Assembly: GCA_048013815.1 (NCBI GenBank)
Contig: CM106585.1
Span: forward strand, 11,532,001 to 11,596,000
Reading direction: 5' to 3'
Length of the DNA: 64,000 nt
Origin: Setoptus koraiensis
Lineage: Eukaryota; Arthropoda
This document shows, one piece after another, positions 59,390 to 64,000 of this stretch (position 1 is the stretch's first letter; each line of letters starts with the position of its first letter). The position numbers were made by a program, and so were the translations under genes. Below the pieces are notes generated by a model, which was not told where the DNA came from, ran no database searches, and worked only from the letters and a program-made list of their open reading frames with translations.

Positions 59390-60967
59390 ATGCCGAGAGA
59401 AATGATAATGCTTCAATTGGGCCAGTGTGGCAATCAAGTGGGCAACGCTTTCTGGAAGACCCTTTGCGCCGAACACGGAATCAGCCCGGAGGGAGTGCTA
59501 GAGGACTTCGCCACCGAGGGCACAGACAGAAAGGACGTCTTCTTCTATCAGGCTGACGACAATCACTACATACCCAGGGCCCTGTTGCTAGACCTGGAGC
59601 CGCGTGTCATCAACAATATCATGAGTTCCCCTTATGCCAAATTGTACAATCCGGAGAACATTTACCTGCACAAGGAGGGCGGTGGAGCGGGCAACATCTG
59701 GGCCACAGGATATTCGCAAGGCGGCGAAATTGAAGAGGACATATTCGACATAATAGAACGCGAGGCCGAGGGCAGTGACTCTCTAGAAGGTTTCATATTG
59801 TGCCACTCAATTGCCGGCGGTACCGGCTCCGGCCTGGGCTCCTATTTGTTGGAAAAATTATCGGAACGCTTCCCAAATAAACTTGTACAGACATGTTCAG
59901 TATTTCCAAATCAAGACCAAACTAGTGACGTTGTTGTCCAACCCTACAATTCCATTTTAACCCTCAAGAGACTTGTGCTAAACTCAGATTGTGTCATTGT
60001 ACTGGACAATTCCGCTTTAGATCGTATTGCCACAGAACGGTTGGCCGTTAGGGATTACCCGAAAGAAGAAGACCTTGTTGGCGATAGGAAAAATGTTTCG
60101 TTCACTCAAATTAATTCACTAATCTCAACAATTATGTCTGTATCTACTGCCACGTTACGTTATCCAAGTTACATGAACAATTATCTAGTGGGATTGATTG
60201 CGCCATTGATACCGACACCAAGATTGCATTTTTTGATGACGGGTTACACACCATTAACCACAGATCGTGATCATACAGCAGTGAGAAGAACAACAGTTTT
60301 AGATGTTATGAGACGATTGTTACAGCCAGCCAATATGATGGTGTCGACACCTATGCACGATCACAGCCATTGTTACATTAGTATTCTAAACATTATACAA
60401 GGTGAAGTGGACCCAACTCAAGTCCACAAATCGTTACAGAGAATTCGCGAGAGAAAACTAGCACAATTTGTCCCCTGGGGCCCGGCAGGCATTCAGGTTG
60501 CTTTATCAAAGAAATCCCCCTACATACAGACAACCCATCGCGTATCGGGTCTTATGTTGGCCAATCATACATCTATAGCTCATGTAAGTATACATACGGA
60601 AGAAAAGCAAAATTATTCACTTTCTTCTACACACAGAGAGGTGTTTGTGAATAATCTGACTGACACTTGTTTAATGCATTTATAAGCTGCTTCGATATGT
60701 TTACTAATTGGAATATTTATCATCTTAATCATGTTAAAAATCTTCTTTTATATACAAACACGCTTACATTAGTTATTTGAAAAGACCATCCTCAATTACG
60801 ACAAGCTCATCAAGAAGGGAGCCTTTTTAGACAAATTCATGGCTGAAGATAAATATAAAGAGGAAATCAAAGATGAACTCAAATCCGCGCGTGCAGTTGT
60901 GCAAGATGTTGTAAATGAATACCATGCCTCTAAGGGGGTCAACTATTTGAACAGTGGCTGTAATTAA
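59390..60967 (+). CDS. TUBG1: Gamma-tubulin
   Basis: Exons 59390-60583 and 60773-60967, with a 189-bp intron (donor GTAAGT, acceptor ACATTAG), give 462 residues in frame. I start at [18 protein letters not shown], the conserved tubulin N terminus; upstream in-frame codons have no family match. Gamma-tubulin forms ring complexes that nucleate microtubules at centrosomes and other organising centres. The GTP-binding motif is intact ([18 protein letters not shown]), as are [10 protein letters not shown] and the gamma-specific [11 protein letters not shown]. Exon 2 starts [12 protein letters not shown], matching the family's LFERTCRQYDKL, and ends VNYLNSGCN. Length is typical. The stop lies 10 bp from that of the convergent clathrin light chain-like gene. 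Confidence 0.96.
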
Positions 60968-60968
60968 A
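60963..60968 (+). promoter_or_regulatory. Candidate poly(A) signal overlapping the gamma-tubulin stop codon
   Basis: ATTAAA overlaps the TAA at 60965-60967. Cleavage 10-30 bp downstream would fall inside the antisense clathrin light chain-like coding exon. A different, more distal signal is possible. Confidence 0.4.
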
Positions 60969-60970
60969 TA

Positions 60971-60976
60971 TTTATT
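60971..60976 (-). promoter_or_regulatory. Poly(A) signal of the clathrin light chain-like gene
   Basis: AATAAA on the minus strand, 1-2 bp beyond the TGA at 60978-60980. Cleavage would fall opposite the last gamma-tubulin codons. Confidence 0.6.
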
Positions 60977-60977
60977 G

Positions 60978-61247
60978 TCATTTTTGACAATCTTTCAGTT
61001 TTAACAGAATGTCTCGCATCCTTGACTTATTTTTGATGCTATTCATATTATCTAGATCACACATTTGTACAACTTGGTCCCAATTGAATGGTTCATCGTC
61101 CGATACTGATTTTGTTTTTCTGTTCTCCTCTTTAATTTTAGCTATTTTTTCATGGTATTTCTTAAACCAATCTTCTAGGCTCTTCTCAGCTTCAGCCTTC
61201 ATAATCTTGTGATCGTCGTCACCTCCGGTAGGAGCCTCCATTGTAGC
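60978..61247 (-). CDS. Clc: Clathrin light chain-like protein, terminal exon
   Basis: The minus-strand frame encodes SLEDWFKKYHEKIAKIKEEN, then DEPFNWDQVVQMCDLDNMNS and SRMRDILLKLKD, matching the C-terminal part of clathrin light chain (LEDW, WERVVQLCDFNPKxxK, SRMRSILLxLK). This region follows the heavy-chain-binding helix and contacts the trimerisation hub of the coat. An ATG at 61241 would give only 87 residues, against about 220 for the family, and an AG acceptor (ACATCAG) stands at 61248-61249, so earlier exons with the EQ-rich regulatory region probably lie upstream. I could not find them between 61250 and 63870. Alternatively it is a truncated copy. The role would be regulation of clathrin coats in endocytosis. 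Confidence 0.7.
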   Translation of the reverse strand, partial: ATMEAPTGGDDDHKIMKAEAEKSLEDWFKKYHEKIAKIKEENRKTKSVSDDEPFNWDQVVQMCDLDNMNSIKNKSRMRDILLKLKDCQK

Positions 61248-61875
61248 CTGATGTGAATGTTGTTGTATGAGGATAATAAATTAATACTATGTTTTGTTGT
61301 AGGTATCAAATGAACGGTACGGTGGACTAATGGGACCTATGTTGGGTTGTTGGTAGTTGTAAAAGTGGTATATGTTTTTAAACAGAATAATTGAGTTGTT
61401 GTGTAATGGTTGCAAAGGTATTTAGGTGGTGGTGTCGGTGATGCCGATGCTGACGAAAAAATACACCCACAGCGGGTGACCCGCTTCATGAGTTTGAGTG
61501 AGGATGCGCATGCGCATCAAGTTTTCGGGGGGAATTTCGAAATGGGTAAGAATTTATTTGTTGATGGTATGTTTGTTTGGATTACATGTAGTGAAGTTGG
61601 TGTTGTTGTGTGGGATTAGCAGCGCAACAGCGGCAGCCTAACTGAAACCGATTTGCAAACAAAACAAACAAGCAAGCAAGCGAGCGAGCAAGCAAGCAAA
61701 GAAGCAAAAACTGTTCTTATTCACAAGGGCTTATTATGTCTGGGGAATTGTTCGATTTTGTAGCCGTAGATGTGGTTGTTGTTGTTGGCGTTGTTACGTA
61801 AATATTGTTGTTTGCAATGAGTAATATAATAATTGTGTGTGTGTGTGTTAGTGAACATCTTCCTGGCCACAATGG

Positions 61876-61896
61876 AGCTGCTAAACTTTAGCAGCT
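61876..61896. repeat. 21-bp palindrome with 1-base centre
   Basis: AGCTGCTAAA, C, then the reverse complement. A further direct copy of AGCTGCTAAAGT follows at 61903-61914. Confidence 0.8.
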
Positions 61897-62062
61897 AAAC
61901 TGTAGCTGCTAAAGTACAAAGGGTTCCTTAGCACACACACACAAATAGATCGCTGCAAGACGTTTGACTCAAACAGTTTGAGTGTGAGTGTGAGTGTGTG
62001 TGTGTTGTGACGCAAATCAATTGATGATGTAGGTGCGCTGTTGGCGCCCTTACCACGGCTGC

Positions 62063-62122
62063 GCGATTCCCCCATCTATCGAGCGATTCCCCCGTCCATC
62101 AAGCGACTCCCCCGTGTATGAA
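62063..62122. repeat. 20-bp tandem repeat, 3 copies
   Basis: Units begin at 62063, 62083 and 62103, each of the form GCGAYTCCCCC followed by nine variable bases. Confidence 0.88.
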
Positions 62123-63870
62123 GCGAACGGCAACTCTCACCAAGGCTGCTTTGGTCCCCCCCTTCTTGGCCCCGTCTTTTCCCCCGTCTGGCAGCGTCTG
62201 CTAGCGTTCGTTAGTGGTTTGGTGTGCGCGACAATGCAGCGCGCTGAGCGGCGTGTCGCGAATTTAGATAGCAGCTAGAGCGAGATCATTCGATAACGAT
62301 CGTTCAATTAGTTCGCTACTACTCGAGCCAGTGCGCCAACAGATCGCAATTGATGCCAAACAAGATGCGCGTGCAAATATTCTATCATCGTTGTTACATT
62401 GTCGCACACAATTCAATCAATTGTTGTTGTTGCTGCTACTGCCATTACACCAATTGCATCACATTAATTTAAATTAATTAATTAACAATTCAACAGCACA
62501 CACACACACACACCAACAAGCAGTCAGCAATTTATGCAAATTACGCCTGTTGTCAGGATCATCAAGTTGCCGGCGGCGCCAAGATGCGGATAAAATAAAG
62601 GAATTTATTAGTGATGATTACAATATGATCGCAGCACAAATTGGACCGACCCACTGCTATGCACCGCAACACGCCTGTTCAATTGTTCACTTTTAGGCCG
62701 GCGCAACAACCACTACCGACACACAACAATCACCACAAAAACTCAACAATCATCTCAAAAACACAATAATCACCACCAACACACAACAGTCATTGGCAGC
62801 AGCCACTGTGCGACCGATGCCGGCGTCGCGCAACAACCAGATAAACTAATTCATACCGTACACTCGCCAGCATCAAACGATCGAGTAAGCAGACGCCGGA
62901 ATCCATTACAGAGGAACGAATCAATCAAGACAGTTAATTGTATTCATACATCACACTCGCTGATTGTCTATGTGTGTGGGTCACACAACAGCTAACGCAC
63001 GACCAAATCGATGATTATCCTATCGGGCCCCGCGCGCATCATGTCATCTAGATCCAATTATCAAGCCCAATCATCACTCGTTACGCGGACGACATCACAC
63101 ACAAACGCAAACACACAGCTGTCATTGCCGCCAGTGCTATTTGCCGAATGTTAACAAGCTAATAACATAACGACGACGACATAATGAACAACGACATCGA
63201 CATTAATTCAATCTTTGCACTATCCTACATAAACTACTCAACTTGACGAAAAACTCTACCACTCACCTGTGCTAGCGCCTTTTTGCAACAACCAACTATT
63301 ATAAGTAACACACACACAAACAATAGTAGTAATAGTAACAGCAGCAGCAGCAGCAGCAGTAATCCCTCACTAACACAAATGTCTAATAAACAAACATACA
63401 CACACATCAGCCATGGTGAATAGTAATTGATTGCAACAATAGAATAATCTCCCCCTCTTACATACATATTTAGTATATGTATTCATTGTTTACAACACTT
63501 CCAAAAGAATCACATTTTGCGCGATCGCTGCGCTCGCAAACAGCCTACAACAGCAACAAATTCAGTTAGTTCATCATTACTAGTTAGTCAGCGAATAATA
63601 ATATTAGTAATAGTAGTAATAATAATAATATAACGCAATACTGGCAAAAGTAACTTCAATATATATTGGTGCTGGTGATACAGCAGAGCAAACAACCAAA
63701 AAAATCCGCGCGCGCGCAATTTGTCACGAGAATCAATCTTCCCTTAGAATCAATTTACGGCAATTTACAATTATTTATGTTATATCAAGATAAGTTCACC
63801 ATAACTATAGCATATCATCACTGCTACAACTGACATTGGTCATTTATTTCAAGCGAACAAAAAGACAGCC

Positions 63871-64000
63871 ATGGACAAGCAGCAAGAGGGTACCTCCACA
63901 GCGCCTGGCCAAAATAGCGTCGATGATGTCAAAATTGATGAGGCTCAAAGTCAGCACGAACAAGAAGAATTGCTACGAGCAGCCTCTTCAGGGGCCGATA
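63871..64000 (+). CDS. N terminus of an unidentified gene, cut by the window edge
   Basis: An ATG in good context (ACAGCCATGG) opens a frame that stays open for 43 codons to the end of the window. It begins MDKQQEGTSTAPGQNSVDD and continues acidic and Gln-rich (EAQSQHEQEELLRAAS). The composition is that of a disordered, polar N terminus. The family cannot be told from this piece. The AT-rich, repeat-bearing DNA just upstream contrasts with the coding start and suits a 5' UTR. Confidence 0.6.
   Translation, partial: MDKQQEGTSTAPGQNSVDDVKIDEAQSQHEQEELLRAASSGAD

Larger units (their letters stand above)
61250..63870. other. Repeat-containing region without a recognised gene
   Basis: Contains a CAAG/CGAG tetranucleotide run (61666-61708), a 21-bp palindrome (61876-61896), a GT/GTGA tract (61979-62004), three 20-bp tandem copies (62063-62122), a CA tract (about 62491-62510) and a CAG run (63340-63359). 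A possible small plus-strand exon at about 61489-61546 (MSLSEDAHAHQVFGGNFEM, followed by GTAAGA) is unproven. The 5' UTR and promoter of the gene at 63871 should be in the last kilobase. Confidence 0.45.

Noticed and set aside
1-64000. Retrovirus, LTR, Polinton or CRISPR content
   Set aside because: No reverse transcriptase, integrase, capsid or envelope-like protein text, no long direct terminal repeats, and no regularly spaced repeat array were seen.

Overview
Eukaryotic nuclear DNA, most likely from an arthropod and quite possibly a mite. The gene set is metazoan: Frizzled, a Methuselah-like class B receptor, CPSF1, LIN54, gamma-tubulin, a Dbl RhoGEF and an FHDC1-type formin. Coding exons are long, introns where visible are short (86-189 bp), and several genes are single-exon. 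A Methuselah-like receptor argues for an arthropod. The species itself is inferred, not shown. No bacterial operons, rRNA, convincing tRNA, CRISPR array, or recognisable retroviral or virus-like coding remnants were seen.

Layout. 1-15.7 kb is GC-rich. It holds one giant Asn/Gln-rich coding exon (886-6295, ending at a GTAAGT donor) followed by about 9.4 kb of repeat-laden non-coding DNA whose downstream exons I could not find. From about 15.7 kb the DNA becomes AT-richer: an FHDC1-type formin (minus), a three-exon RhoGEF (plus), LIN54 (minus, convergent with the RhoGEF) and CPSF1 (minus, two exons). 39.4-41.4 kb is a nest of broken host-gene fragments: an IFT80 pseudogene (minus), a Frizzled scrap (plus) and a 3'-biased CPSF1 scrap (minus). 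The intact Frizzled gene follows at 43.5-46.2 kb, with a decayed tandem copy of its own 3' end at 46.5-46.9 kb. 47-51.4 kb looks non-coding. The Methuselah-like receptor occupies 51.5-55.9 kb (minus, two exons).

The last 7 kb hold a SARNP-like gene (minus) and gamma-tubulin (plus), divergent around a 403-bp foldback MITE. The terminal exon of a clathrin light chain-like gene (minus) is convergent with gamma-tubulin, with only 10 bp between the two stop codons. The window ends inside the first codons of another plus-strand gene at 63871.

How the genes relate: they are ordinary nuclear genes rather than a pathway cluster. LIN54 (cell-cycle transcription), CPSF1 and SARNP (mRNA 3' processing and export) and gamma-tubulin (microtubule nucleation) are housekeeping. 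The formin and RhoGEF both act on actin through Rho-type signalling. Frizzled and the Methuselah-like protein are cell-surface receptors. The most unusual features are the gene-fragment nest around CPSF1 and Frizzled, the foldback element in a divergent promoter, the interlocked polyadenylation signals of gamma-tubulin and clathrin light chain, and the giant low-complexity exon.
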